DNA from: Setaria digitata
Lineage: Eukaryota > Nematoda > Chromadorea > Rhabditida > Setariidae
Assembly: GCA_003640385.1 (NCBI GenBank)
Contig: RCAB01000299.1
Span: 1-64,000, forward strand
Direction: 5' to 3'
Length of the DNA stretch: 64,000 nucleotides
The notes below the pieces were generated by a model. It was given only the letters and a program-made list of their open reading frames with translations. It made no database searches and was not told the DNA's origin. Positions within the stretch are counted from its first letter, which is position 1, and every line of letters begins with the position of its first letter. This document shows positions 39,401 through 55,900 of the stretch, in pieces. Position numbers and translations under genes: made by a program.

Positions 39401-40460
39401 AAATCGTCTCTTTTTTTTTTTTTTTTGTTTTCTTAATCGAAAGAAGTTTTATAGACTTGAACGCGAATTATCGGTATTGATTCAGGATAAATAGGATCAT
39501 TTAAGTCTATTTTGGATATCCGGTCGTAATAGATTTCGTTACTGATAGGGATGCAGAAGTGTGGAAAATAAATTGAGTCAAAACTTTTCCTAATTACTTT
39601 TTCCTCCCCTAATTAACTTCCCTGTTCAACTAATTATCCATTCCTCATCTTTATCTATAATTGTTTTAAGTTTTAGAATGCTACCGTATAAGTGAAGCAC
39701 AAAAATGAACGAATTGTAACATTTTGTGACGTTATTCTGGCCTATTTTAACACTTATTGACTGTGGAAATTCTTACCAAGTCTAATAAAATCAATAAGAC
39801 CTCATGAAATTGTTCATAATGATTGAAAAAATTCATTTGCAAAACAGTTAAATCTTTTCTTTTTTAATTTTCAGCAATTTAAAATTAAATTTTAAATTTC
39901 AAATCTGTAGGTATTTTACAGATGCTTGATGCGAATGATTTTATTGGCACAAAGAGTACTTTTATTGTTGGTGATAAAATGATAACCATATCATATTTTT
40001 TCACATCCATAAAGCTTCAGCTTTATGAAATATTCTGAATGGAATTTTAAAACTGCTCTTTAATAATATTCACAAAGCAAATACATTTGTTGTTATATTT
40101 ACAAAACAAATATTGTTGTTGGTGTTATACTCACAAAGTTTCGATATTTGAATGAAAAGAATAGTTAGAGGAATGAAAGAGTAATTGGACAAATCGTCAA
40201 AATCATATGACCGTGATGAACTTGAAGCTCTCGAGATGGTTGATAATTATGATGTATTAGTTTAATTTATTTCGATTATCTTAAGCAATCAGCTGATACT
40301 CTTCTTACGCTCTAAAGTTCAATTAACAATTTTAGGTTAATTCATTTCTTTTTATATCTCTGTAATCTTTTTTTTTTTTTATTTTTCATGTTACTCGATA
40401 TTTGATACACCAACAATTCATAGCTACCAGTACATTGATCATCTAGATCAATCTTATGCC

Positions 40461-40553
40461 ATCATATCACTGGTAGATTCCTGTACTATCACCAGCAGAT
40501 TCCTATACTGACATATCACTGCCAGATTCTTATACTGATACCAACAGATTGGC
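40461..40553. repeat. degenerate ~25-bp tandem repeat
   Basis: Three to four imperfect copies of a unit like ATATCACTGCCAGATTCCTA followed by TACTGAT. Confidence 0.6.
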
Positions 40554-41218
40554 ACTATCATTGTTTTTTTGCAACAAGCTTTCTAAGCTTATATCAATAA
40601 AAACATAGCAATCACATTTCAAGACTAAAGTGAAAAGTCTCGATTTAGTTTTAAACCGGAATTTTTTTACTATTTATTTACTGTTTTAATCCAACCAAAT
40701 GGCAGGAACAAAGATTTGCCAAAAAGTTTCTTTGAGCATTACTTGAGTAGACATAGAACTAGTTGTGATATGTGATTGCAATAAAGACAACTAAAATGAC
40801 AAATTTTTGATAATCTGTAATTATAATTAAAAAAAAAAAGACCAATTTTGTCCGGAATGAATTTTTAATTCAGGCAATTTCTGGCCAAGTAGAAAATAGG
40901 AAAAATATAGTGTAATAGAATTATAATTTTTTGAGTAATTTAAGGCTGTTGAAGTTTCCCGTATGTTCGAATTCACGCATGAAGAAAATCGTAATTTTCT
41001 TCAAAATGATATTTCACTTGCCATTTATGCACTATATCTTACTCTTATTTTTATCTTTATAGGTACCATAACCTGAAATGTGTATAAATTTAAACAGAAG
41101 AAGGAAAATTCATGTGCGAATTGAATCATGATCAGTGTGATAGTGTGATAATCAGTATGATAAGGAGGTGCTAAGTTTACTACTAACTACTGCTAGGAAG
41201 AAAAGCCTTACTTTAGTT

Positions 41219-43261
<2,043 letters not shown>

Positions 43262-46200
43262 CTACAATTTGATAGCATTATTATGATAATATAACACTGA
43301 TAACCGATATGTTAACTAGATGTCAATTTTAGCAATAATTTTTTTTTTATAGCATTAATGAAATAATTATCATTAAGTGATCACTTAGAAATTGACCTTA
43401 TCAAATTTGATCTAATAGATATTAACTAGGATTATATTAGTTGAAAGTTTGAAACTGCTTAGTATAGTTAGAATTGTTAACTGATATGAGCAAAAATATA
43501 GTGATATAATTTCAGTTAGCAGTGATAATGTTAACAAAAAGCAGTTGCAATTTGGATAGAAGAAATTACCTTATTCATATGACTTAATCTCATAGAGGAA
43601 GGAACAAGTTTATCGTATTTAATTTACCAAGCTGATGTATTGTTTAAGTTTATTCAATTTCTATCCTTCATCAGAAATTGAATTCAAAAAAAAAGAAAAA
43701 AATTTTGCAACAAAATTTACCAAAAAGAAGCAACAAGGCAATGAAGAATTGCATTTTGTTAATGGACAAAGCTAGAGACAAATTATATTTTACACAATAA
43801 AACTTTTAGTGACTTTCTGATATAAAATTCTGTTTCAATCGCTTTATAAAGTTAAGTATTCACTAAGTAAACAAGAAAACATATACTGAAAAACTCATTT
43901 GACAAAAAAAAAGATTGCAAATAATAAAATTTTATTGCAATACAAATCCTTATCAGTTAATAATGATAAGCTTTTTGTCATATTTCATCGTCTGCTAAAA
44001 TTTTATAAGCATTTTAATTTATCTAAGTTGAAAACAAAAAAAAAAAAAATGTCATCATTGCACGATAAATTTTATTAGTTTCATTTTGAAACTAACTATT
44101 TATCACTTTTTCTTTTCTAACTAACTATCGTTTTTTTAATCATCCTGAAGCAAGTCGCTAATTGTGCCTAAGCACTAGATCATTATTAAACTTGCTAAGT
44201 CATTATTAACTGCTAGTTTATCACTGATGCAAAAAAAACTGAGCATTTTGAAAAGATCATTCAATCATACTTAAATAATATGGAAAAGTGTAAAAATTAT
44301 GAAAGAGAGAAAAAAAAAGAAACTTGATGAAATTATCATTGAAAAATATTAATTCATTAATGTATTTGCTTAGAGAAAAAAAACAATAATAATAATAAAG
44401 TTATTTCAAAATTACTAAAACACCTTATCAAGTGCAAATGTTTTAGAAATATAATCCTCAAAATAATAAGAGAATAGTTTTCTCCAAGCAATTTCAAATT
44501 AATCCATCGTAACATAAAATCTTTTTTTTAAATTTTAATTAAATCATTTAATCGATTTAAATTCAAAACTAAAATAGAGTAAAAAGAAATCACCTTTAAA
44601 TCTATCATCTCCTTTTAATGTGTAAACATTTTCTTAAGTCATTTGAAATCACTAGGCCAATCAGCTGACTAGTCGATATTTGCTAAATTTTAACTCTCTC
44701 TCTCTCTCTCTCTCTCTGAAAAGGAAATCAAGAACTGAATTTTAATTTGTTTATTTTTGTGCTTACTGATGGAAATGGAAAAGGCTGCAAGAAAGAAAGA
44801 ATAAAAGATACTAATGAAGCCGATAAAATTATCCCACCTTTCATTAACCTGCCTTACCTTTATGATCGCCATCTTGCTGCACATTTCTCTTCCCTCCTTA
44901 TCCCTATGGTTACCAATTCATTTTTCCTATTCACATATAAATTCATTTCCTTTATTTCGTAATAAGTGAGAGAAAAAAAAAAAAAAAAAGCAAAACAAAA
45001 CAAAATTATTCGATTTAATTAAAATTACATTTTATTAATAAGGAGAAACATTTTATTAATAAGAAGCACCTAAAGCTTTTTTTTTTTTTTTTATTAACAG
45101 CTAAGTGATATAATGATTTCAAGATTTATGATATTAATCTATTTTAAAAGATAAGCTTAAAATATTTCAATAAATAAGATAAAGTGTACATTATTAATAT
45201 AAAAGATGATTACAGATTTGGCTTTTAATACAGGCTCTTTCTTGATAATTCATAATTTCAAACTAATATCAATCTCGATATTTATTGCTAAATTCCCTTA
45301 CATATGCTTCGTTCATAATTACAATATTCAATTCTCGGTGGAAACATCCACTCCTTACGGATGCAACTATTAATGAGTCCTTTTATGAATTTAGCATTTT
45401 GTGCAAATTATATTTCAATATGAAGCTTGATTTCTAAGTATTTATGCTAAAAAAAAAAAAAAATTATTATTTCTTCTCTTTTCTTTCTTTGAATTTCTTA
45501 ATCAAAAGCATTAAATGAAATTTTTATTTTTCTGCACTTCAATTTGAAAACATTTCGTGCAAATATGCTTTTCTCAATACAATTTTTAATCAAATTTTTC
45601 TATTACATTCAAGTTATTACTTTAACTTCATCTCTCGAATTTCTCAACAGCTGAATTAAATGCAACCGTAGAATAGAAGAATGCTTTCTTCACTAAGGAA
45701 GTATGATGGAGAGCTCTTTAAATTCTAACTAATTACTAATTGCTAGTTTTCGGCTCTAGTATTTGTTATCTTATCAGACTTTGCAAGAGATTTTAAAACA
45801 ATTTCTTTTCCTCCTTCTTCTTCGTCCTTTTTCTTTTTTTTTTTTTTTTTTTTCTTTTTCATTTGAAACAATGAATATTTTTGTGGTTTAACATGAAACT
45901 ACATGTGATAGATTGCTTATTATTTCATTTGTTGATAAATTCCCGTACTGATTGAATATTCAACTAAACTTCTCTCTCTTCCTGATACGAGAAAAATAAC
46001 TGAAGTTCTCATTAATTACCTTTGAAGGAAGCGTTTTATAAATTTTATCCCTTCTTTTCCATAAAATATCTCAGCTAGTGTTATAATTGTGTATTTGAGA
46101 CTTATTTTCAAATATTAGTTTCATTACACATTTCATAAGGGAAAATTTTTATGCATAGATGGAAAGTTGAATAGTGCCACGGAGAAACTTATTGCCTCAT

Positions 46201-48081
46201 TTAGCTATTAAGCACATATAAGATTTAGGCATAAATCCACAAATCTAGAAGGAAGTAAATGAAGTAATATTCTATCTCTGGTAAAATTTGCTATGTAATC
46301 TAGCTAGCTTCAATCCAATTCACTGATAAAATCTTTTTTTTTTTTCTTTTAAATAACTCCTATTTATTTCCCTAACAAAAATCATTTGAGTCTTTTTAAA
46401 AAATTTGTTATCGGTTTACGAATTTGAAAAAAAAAGAAAAAAAAAAAAAAACAAAAATTTGAAAGAAATTAGTAACACTCTAACTCTAAGTTAAAATAGG
46501 CTAACTCAATAAATGGACTAACTTTGTGCGAATCATTCATTTCTATATCCTTTTTTGTCACAAATCAAATACAACAAATATGTCTGACAAGATGAAGAAG
46601 GCTTGCCATATTGATGTGGCAGTTGGGCTTACTTAATCCTTTCCAATTATTTTTTTAGATCAGTCTTAAACAACTGTCAGCTAGAACAATTCAAGCTCTC
46701 ATGTCAAAATTCTTTATTTTGCAATGTCCTGAAAGTAAATTTATTTGAAAATTCTTGATATGATTTTCAAATCAAAATTTTTTTTTCTTTCTGAGCAAAG
46801 AAGCTAGCAAAAAATTGACCTACTTCTGCCAACTTCTAAATTGAACTAATTGAATGGCAAATTAATCAGTTTAGATGGTAAAATACCTGGATCTATAAGT
46901 GACATAAGCTTTTTTCCTCATTTATTTGCTTAGTACAAAGTTGAAAGCACCTAGACACTTAAAATAAAACACGTCTAGTTGGATCATTTTACTCTATCTA
47001 TGATTATTTCTCTTTTTCTTCAGCTTGATTCTTTCTCACCTTATAATTAAATCTCTCGTTAGGATGATTTTCTACCTATACTATAAATGAAAAAGGTTAT
47101 CTTACTTGTTGCTAAACATTAGACGTTACGCTTTGGCCATACCAAAAAAAAAAGAAAAAAAAAAAAAAACTGCCTAATATTAACAGCAATAAATTTGCAC
47201 TTTTTCTTTATTAGATAAAGTAATTTTTTTGAGGATAATGTTAATTAAATCTTTTTATTAGAAGATTTTTCTTTACTTATTACAGCAGTTCTTTTCTCAG
47301 CAAAGAAATAAAGAAAAAATGACTCTCTTTTTTTTTTTTTTTTTTTTAATTAATTCTTTGTTTTCACTCTTAGACTTATTTACTAACCTAAACTTTACTC
47401 TATAAAAATCTCACCAAAGACTTCCTTGGCTCATTTTACTCTCACTCACTATCTATCTTTTCCTCCTCCAAATTTCTACTTTTTTTTTTTTTTTTTTTCA
47501 TCTGTGCTTCTCTCCCTACCTTGGCTATTTATCTTGAAGGTTTATGTAATAGAAGTAACGCAAATAGGCCACATTCAGTTCACCTTCGGTTACTAAGGTA
47601 TATTACACAGATGAGATGCCTCGTGGCAAGCTAAACCTAACGTGTACACTTCGTTTTTCTTTTAAATTTAATTTTAACTTTAACTTTTAAATATGCTTAC
47701 ATTTTAAAACTTACAATTCTCTCTCTTCACAGCTACTTTTCATTCCTTGCTAATTAATATTAATATTCTTTTCTTATTTAAATGAGAATGCCTCATACTT
47801 CACCGATCATTAATTGTCGCAGTTAAAAAATACAATTTCGTCTGCGTAGTTTGCTGTTTTGTTGAAAACATCCTAAAGAGTGAAAAAAAAAAAAAAAAAA
47901 AAAAAATTGAATAAATTTAAAAAAATTTTAGGCTATGTGAAATTTATACATTCATATATTTCTATTAAAAAGTGAGAAAGTGGAATTTGAAGTGTTAAAA
48001 AGATTGGTATTGGTAATTTGGCTAAGCCATATAAGCTAAGTCATATAATCATCATATATACATATACATAAATGCGAAATA
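43262..48081. other. 4.8 kb intergenic region, no recognisable gene
   Basis: This region probably contains the missing 5' exon(s) of the minus-strand cysteine-rich gene and the promoter of the G-alpha gene. I searched the minus strand for a short hydrophobic exon ending in a phase-1 donor and did not find a clear one. It is otherwise AT-rich with many T or A runs and a TC microsatellite. Confidence 0.6.
44695..44716. repeat. (TC)n microsatellite
   Basis: About 11 uninterrupted TC units. Confidence 0.95.
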
Positions 48082-51000
48082 ATGGGCTCTTGTCAGAGCC
48101 AAGAAGCTCAAGAGCAACTTGCACGAAATAAGGCTATCGAGAAGCAACTAAATCAGGATAAACGTACTGGCTCTTCAATTGTCAAACTGTTACTTTTAGG
48201 TTAGTAACATTTTTTTTCCTTTAAATTTAATTTGAACCAAAATCTTTTGGATGATTATTTAGATTGAAGTGTGTGTGTGTGTTTTTTTTTTCAATTATAC
48301 AAATTCAAATTATTAAATTTTAATTCTATATGTTGCAACTAACAAATGAAACTTTTCTATGTAAAAGAAGAGCAAAAATTAAAATGAAATTTTTTTTTTT
48401 ATAAATTTTTATTTGCTACTTGTCAAATATAAAATTGAAATATATTAAATTAACCATAGAAATTGTTCATAGTTAGAAATAAATGCAATAATGTGTAACG
48501 CAATTATAACTAAGAGTAGGAAAATTCTTTTTAACTTTTCCCATAAAATTTGCAACCGTTGCTCATATTTAGGCAAATTCATTTGGTTTTTATAATTCTA
48601 ATTAATTTTGCATTCGAAAATTATCATTCTGGTCGAAATAATTTAACATTTGAACTGTTAGGATAGAAAAGAAGGTACAGTAAATTGAACAGTTTTTTGG
48701 CATTTTATTTAAAGGCAAAAAAAAAAAAAAGAATTAGTTCGCATCATAAAAATATTGTTTTTCCTTACAAATAACAATGAGAAATTTAAATTATAAAATT
48801 TTAAATAAAATTCTTCTAAAATTTAAAAAATTCTCATAATTTTCTAGCAGAATTAAGCACTACTAAGTTAGTCCGACTGCTATGTTACCAAGGAATTGTT
48901 CAAAAGAATTTGAACTTAGAAGTTTGTATTCTATGAAAATACTTCTAAAAATATTGAAATTCTTCGATCTCTAAATTTTTATCAAAAAATTTTAGGTTAA
49001 CAACTGAATTACAAAAGAAGTACAACAATAGGCATCGGTAGCAACAACAATTCATTTGCAGTAGAAAAACAAAAACTGTTAATAATTATTCAGTAGGATA
49101 GCAGAGCCAACAAGTTTTCTTTATTTTTTGCTGATTTTTTTCTATTAAAAAGAAATAATTAAAACTGCTTGAATATTTGATGATTTTCTTTTTTCATCAG
49201 CAATTAATTAATTAATTATTTTGCAGGAGCAGGCGAATGCGGCAAATCAACTGTACTAAAACAGATGCAGTATGTTTTTAAATCTGCGTAATTAAACTCG
49301 TATTTTCTCTTTAGTTTTACATTTTTTTTTTTTTTTTTTCACTAAAAATTAACAAAATGTCAGCGGTCATTAAGAGCTTATTCCATTTTAAACTCAAATT
49401 AAATGAGCATAAAATTCTATCATTTAAAGCAATTATGCATAGAAGTCATTTAAATTTTGGATCACTTTAACATTCTGTTGAAAAATTTTAAAGAAAGTTT
49501 GAAGAAAAAGGATAAAATGTTGCAAGAGTTTTTTTAAAAGTTGTCATATTATCATACTTTTTTGTGAATAGAAAAAAAAAAAAAAAAAAAAAAGAAAGTT
49601 TCAAATGAAAAGAAGAGAAAGCAAAAATTAACTCTTAAAATTGGTGATTGTTTGATTTTTATTTTTAATTTATAATATATGATGAATAATAAATCAAATT
49701 TTAAATTTTTCATAAAATTCACTCTAATTGCATAATTTTATGTGTCAATTCATCGTTAAGTTTTTTTTTTTTCAAAATGTACACTAAATTTTGGCTGATT
49801 AAAAATCATTTCAAGTTTAATAATTACTTATGAAATTTCAAAATTTTAAATGTTTCACAGGATTCTTCATAGTAACGGCTTCACGGAAGACGAAATTAAT
49901 GAGCGTAAAGCGGTAGTTTATAATAATACAGTAACATCAATGTATGCTATACTGAAAGCAATGGATAATGTAATTCATATTCCTCTGGAAGATCCAGAAA
50001 AAGAGGTATTTTCAATTTTGAATAAAAGTTTCAATTTAATTTTAATTATTCATCATGAATATATTGTATTGCGAATGAATCACTGTGCAATGAACAAAAA
50101 AATAAAAAAAAAAAAAAAAAATCATTTTGATCACAAAAATTAAATCATTTATTTATTATTGCTGCAAACTTCGTCTAAAAGAAAAACCAAAATTGAATCT
50201 TTATCTTTAGTGCCATCATTATCAGTATGGAAGAAGCAAATGAACTAAGCTCAACACTGATTAAACTTACTTAAGTAATTAAATTTTTCAAAACCAGAGA
50301 AATTTATTTAAATTTGGAAAAAAAAAAACAGAAAAGAAATTCTCTAGGCAGAAAAAGAAATAGTTTTTCGAGTTGTGGAAGCAGGCGATGAATCGGAACC
50401 ATTTACGGATGAACTTGCTAAAGCACTTGTCTCACTATGGAATGATAAAAATGTTCAGAAAGCTGCTGATATGCGTAGCGAATTTCAACTCAACGATTCT
50501 GCAAAATAGTAAATTGATAAGTAATCAATAACTGCTTTTGTAAGCATTACTGATAAGAAGATCATCCAGTAATGCGCTACTTTTTGATCATTCAATTGCA
50601 TTTTCTTCTTTTTTTTTTTTTTTTTCATCAGACATTCCTAATTGTACAGTTTTGAATGACTGATTCCTATTTCCAGTTCCGGGCAACTCATTTCAGTTTC
50701 TTGAATTCGGTGATGAGAATACATGAACCTGGTTATCGGCCCACCGAACAAGATATCTTATTTAGTCGAGTAGCAACAACTGGTGTTGTAGAAGTTAAAT
50801 TCAAAATCAAAGAACTCGATTTCAGGTATAGGAAATCAGAAAACAAAAAAATTTTTTTTTTTTTTTCCTATTTCTTCTTGTTCATATTTTAATATCCAAT
50901 GTAATTTTCATTTATTACGAAAAAATATTGAACAGAGTATTTGATGTTGGTGGACAGCGATCAGAACGTCGTAAATGGATACATTGCTTTGATAATGTAG

Positions 51001-52334
51001 AATCGATCATTTTTATCACTGCTGTTAGCGAATATGATCAAGTGCTTTTCGAGGATGAAACTACCGTTAGTTTATTGCTTAAAACTTCATTGTTGTGAAG
51101 AGGAATGCTCCTAAATTGCCTTCAAAAACTAAGAATATTTCAAATCTAATACAAATATTGGAAATATCCATTACAACCTTGGATGAATGTTTCAGCATCA
51201 GCCAATTGTGAAAAAAAAAAAAAAAAAGGGAAAGGAATGTTTATAATTTTACAATTTAGATTGTAATGTAATTTTTGTTTGAATTTGATTGAATTAATCA
51301 GAAATGACAGCGAATTTTCTTTTTCATTATTATTTTTTCTTTTTTTTCTATATAAAGTTTTCCAAATTAAAATTCATCACCAATTATTAAATGTTGCAGA
51401 ATCGTATGATTGAATCGATGCAATTATTTTCATCAATTTGTAACAGCACATGGTTCCTTTCGACAGCAATAATTTTATTTCTAAATAAAAAAGATTTATT
51501 TGCTGAGAAAATTCAACGTGTGAATATCACTACTGCTTTTCCTGATTATGAAGGTCAGCCGCTTCTCTGCTTTCAAATTTACAAAATTAAGAATTGTAAA
51601 AAAGATTAAATAATTAACCATTTTTTTTTTTTTTTTAAGCCAAAACTAAAAAAAAAAAAATTGCTGTAGCAGAATTTTCTAGCAGAGTAAATTGTTATTT
51701 TAACTTTTCATCAGCTGAGTATTGAATTGTGTTTTGGATGAATGAGTAAGGAAAGTAATATTCTCATTCCATCTCCCCAAGTTAAATCCCAGTTGGGAGT
51801 TGCTTCTTTGTTTTCCTTTTTTTTCCAGGCATCAAAATCTATCTCATTCTAAGACTTATTATGTTGATAATTTAGAAAGCAAATAACAGCAAAAGCTGTA
51901 GCTAGCATGACCATTGCATGATATAACCTTTGACATTAGTTCCTTTGGCTTGTAGCTCGACTTGAAAACTTTGATGGGATATGAGGTTCTCTCTTAACAG
52001 CAACAGTTCAACAAATATTTCACTACCAAATGTTTGACATTAATTTGAAAGCAAACAAATGATACGAATTTGACCAGTTAATTACCGCAGAGGTAAAAAA
52101 GCGGAAGCGAACAAAGGTAATTTGAAGCAAAATACATTTTTAGGTGGCCAGAATTATGAGGAAGCAATGAGCTTTATAAAGATGAAATTCAGCGAACTAA
52201 ATTTAAATCCGGATAAAAAGACAATTTATATGCACGAGACATGTGCAACGGATACCAACCAGGTACAATTGGTTATAACAAGTGTCATTGATACAATCAT
52301 ACAGAAAAATCTCCAGAAAGCTGGTATGATGTGA
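48082..52334 (+). CDS. heterotrimeric G protein alpha subunit, nematode GPA-type
   Basis: Eight exons, 48082-48199, 49227-49269, 49861-50005, 50348-50508, 50697-50825, 50936-51065, 51400-51553 and 52144-52334, all in phase, give 356 aa, the normal G-alpha length. It is a GTP switch on the inner plasma membrane acting downstream of seven-transmembrane receptors. Visible features: MGSC start with Gly2 for myristoylation and Cys4 for palmitoylation; P-loop GAGECGKST (40-48), with Cys where most G-alphas have Ser; switch I Arg180 in SRVATTG; switch [14 protein letters not shown] with catalytic Gln206; FLNKKD (269-274); TCAT (326-329). It ends KAGMM, so the Cys four from the end that pertussis toxin modifies in Gi is absent. 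[12 protein letters not shown] and FEDETTNRMIESM resemble the sensory-type GPA proteins of C. elegans (GPA-1/GPA-2-like); which one is not decided. Confidence 0.93.
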
Positions 52335-52568
52335 TCGATGGAAAGAAGTTGGACTTTTTTCTGACTATTGCCGTATAGTTTGCAAAAAAAAAAAAATAAT
52401 AATAATAATAACAATGTATACAGTTCGGCTTTCACTTCTACCACCTTATTACAGTTTCCTTCAGCACTAATGCCAGATCCGTGAATTGTAATCATTCCAT
52501 ATTCACACGTCAAATAGGCAGAAAATAAGGAAACTTCGTGCGATAGCATAAGATGTCTCATGTATAAA

Positions 52569-52574
52569 AATAAA
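52569..52574 (+). terminator. poly(A) signal AATAAA of the G-alpha gene
   Basis: AATAAA about 235 bases after the stop codon. Confidence 0.4.
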
Positions 52575-52829
52575 ACAATACCACCAGCTAAGCACTCCTT
52601 TGATATCATATCATTAATTATCATTCTTCACTTGAAAGGTATTTTCATAATTAGAGAGATCTGAGCTAAACAGCAATCTTATATAAATTTTTCTAACTCT
52701 AAATCATTCTTACACATCAAAATACATTCCTGCTCATTGCCAGCCATGGAAAGTGACTAAAAAGTCCTTCATAAAATTTATGGTGCATTTCAGCATTGCT
52801 CGAGAAAGATACCTGAGCTATGAACAACG

Positions 52830-52835
52830 TTTATT
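52830..52835 (-). terminator. poly(A) signal AATAAA of the L1-domain protein gene
   Basis: AATAAA on the minus strand about 140 bases past the stop codon. Confidence 0.4.
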
Positions 52836-52975
52836 CACATGTTCAGAAATATTCCGAAAATAGTGAAAACTGAAAAAAAAAAAAAAAAAAACAAGAAAAA
52901 TAAACAAAATTCATGGTGTGTCGCATTTTCACACTATGTCGACTTTAATTTATCACTTGAATCAAACATATTTCT

Positions 52976-55900
52976 TTAGCATTTCGATTTTGACTTTTTA
53001 CTTGACACTTTGGATTTTTTATTAGTTCGCCTTTGGTTCTTTGACTTCTCCTTCCTATCTTTAAATCTGCCAATTTCACTCCGTTTAATATTCTTGTTCT
53101 TCTTCAGTAGACCTGTTATTGAAGTCTTATCTTTTAGCGGAGGTAGAAGTCTCTTCTTAGCTTTTAGGGCTTTCCTACGCTTTTCCTTCAATTTGCGACG
53201 TTTTTCCAGTAATATTTCTTGCTGAAATAAGAAGTGAGTACTTTTATCTCTATCTATTAATTCAACTTTTATCCTTATCTATTAAATCAAAAAACTTACG
53301 CTTACAAATAAAAAAAATTATAAACGTGATAACCTTAGCAGGGTTTATTAATGGCTTCAGATCATCTCTTGCTTCCCATTCATCATTAACTGTAGGATAC
53401 AGAACAGGCTTTTTCGCTGCAGGTTTTACAATCATAAAAGAGTCCTTCAACAATTTAACAGTAAGAGATGAGTATTTTTTACCCCTATCTTTTTTAAAAA
53501 ATTTTCAAAAGGATAATTTTAAGCTGAATATGAATTAAACAATGGAGAAACTGACCCGACCAAGACATAAAATTGAACCTAGAAAAGTAGTCAAGTAACG
53601 AAATCTTCGTTGATTTTCCTGTATTAGAAATGAACCTTCTTTTAACTTTCCATATTTTCCCTGTTCATACAAAATGAGTTAACTAACTATCTGAATCCAG
53701 CACTATCACTTCACCATCCCTGTGCACCATAACTTCCATGCCTTCTGGCAGTGTCGACAAATCATCAATAATTGCACTTTTATCTCGTTTCAATTTAATA
53801 TCCTTCATTTTCATGGGTTTCGGTAGATTAACCATATTTCTAGATCCTGAAACACCGAAATGTCCACTCCACAGTACTTGAAACTTTTTCGTTAAGATTT
53901 CACGAATAAGGACCTACCTAATAACAGTCATAATCTCTCACTATAGAATGAATACAACGCAATCAATCGAAAACAAACCAGCATCAATATAAAGCGGTAA
54001 TGAAGGACCTCCTGTTACCATCTGCAAACTTATTGAACGAATATTGCATAAACCACCCGGGCAATACTGAAATACACTTTCCGCAACTCTACGTATATTC
54101 TCTACAACATGGTCGGCGGGATTGCAGAGATTTCCAACGCGAATGCTCCTGGAATAAAGTCAGATTTTTTGAAAGAAGGCCTTCCGATCTCTATCATCTC
54201 TATCATTTAAATATAGACTTAAAATGAGTAACATCGCTGCTACCATAAATAAATCAAAGAGCATACCATTTTTCAAACAATCTACGTACTCTAAAATACT
54301 CTAAGGCTCAAATAACCTATACCAATTGCCTGAATTTCGAACTCTGTGTCAATTTCACAAAATACAAAAAAGTTTACAGCAACAGGTAAATGTAACTTAG
54401 AAAGTAAAGTACAGACGTTCGTGTACGGTATGGAGAGAGCGGAAATGTGACTGTGTAATATGCTTTTTCTATTTCTTTTATCAGTGACTTGCGCGGATGC
54501 ACTGACAACCTCAAAGGAATCCTGCAAAATAGTTTCATAAAGAGATGAAAAACTGTGAACAAAAAAATAGTGCAGGAAGCAAGAACACACCTAGGCAATA
54601 ACCTAAAATTAAACACAACTTTTATAAAACAAATCTTTGAAATTTGCACGAAAAAGATAAAAAATCAGGCTTTAACCCTCCAAAAAACTTTGGTGCTGCT
54701 TAAAAAATAAATTAAACCAACACCCATTGCTGACTAATTCACCCAAGAGGAGATTTAATTAAATAAAATGGATAAGAACACTAGAAAAACTTCTCGAATA
54801 CTAATGTCATACTTTTTTGCTTTATGAAATTCTTTGCCACAAAAACCTATAACACTTTTCTCGACAATAACATCTACAAGAAAAATATCATATGCAGATG
54901 CCAGCTGACGCCGGTCATAATAAGAATGATACTCTCTCTCCAGTTGTGTTTTTGTCAAAATCTGCAAATATTAATCGTTCCCAGTGTTAATTTACAGCAA
55001 TAAAAACCAAGCTATCATAGATCAAGAATTGATGCACTTGATCACTTATCCATTTCATGCTAGAAATATCTGCAAAATATTAGCATATTCTGGAGTAAAA
55101 AAGTCCGCTGAATGATACGTACTCCTCAGAAAGCAAAAAATACCTTTTGCACGTGTTCTTTGGTAACCCCAAATTCATGTTCCAATTTTTCGGCCCATAA
55201 CCTAGCTTGCTTGTCAACATCAGGATCACGTTTCGCCTCTGCGGAATAGTCCAAGTCCCGCATGATCAAGCAGACAGTTGTGTTACCTTTTTCGTGTAAT
55301 GGATGTGGTAGAATACTGCAAAAAATAGAATGAAAATGGGAATCAATGAAACGAAATTGCTTCTGTTCAATAAGCAAGCAAGCACACTAAGTAATACAGT
55401 TCAATGTCGAAGAAGTTGAACATTTTTAGATGGCATCTCCCTGTAGAAAATACAATTGACTTTACATGTCCCCTCCCCTCCTCTAACAATTGTACTACTC
55501 ATTCACATATGTATTAATCTGTGTGTCATAGACTTGACATGCAACAATCCCAGTCACACAATTTCTACTTAAAAACAAGTAAAAAAGTTGCACTTTTTTC
55601 CCTCAAATAATTATTATTTAATGATTTTTCATCATTATTACGGAACACAGGTCCAGGCAGGGAAAGGATCAATTAAATTGGATCCCATAAAAATTTACTG
55701 AAACCTATCAATAACAGGACGATCAATAAACCATCTACGGAGCAAAAAAGAAAAAAAAAAAAAAAAAAAACGGAGAAATGCAGAAAAAAAAAAAAAAGGA
55801 AAATACGATAAACAGCAACTTACAAACGCTTCACATGATGCTCAGTAGGAACGATGCTTGGTTTCTTGTAAACAAACTGAACATGAAGTAACTGATCAAC

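Larger units (their letters stand above)
36271..41218. other. 5 kb intergenic region, no recognisable gene
   Basis: AT-rich sequence with many T or A runs (for example 36466-36486, 39340-39360) and short frames that are mostly homopolymer translations. No conserved coding block was found on either strand. A short degenerate repeat lies at 40461-40553. Confidence 0.6.
52335..52975. other. convergent 3' UTR region
   Basis: Space between the G-alpha stop (+) and the L1-domain protein stop (-). It holds poly(A) signals on both strands, an A run at 52874-52891 and no gene. Confidence 0.7.

Noticed and set aside
52226..52624. 132-codon minus-strand frame over the end of the G-alpha gene
   Set aside because: Antisense shadow of the last G-alpha exon plus its 3' UTR.
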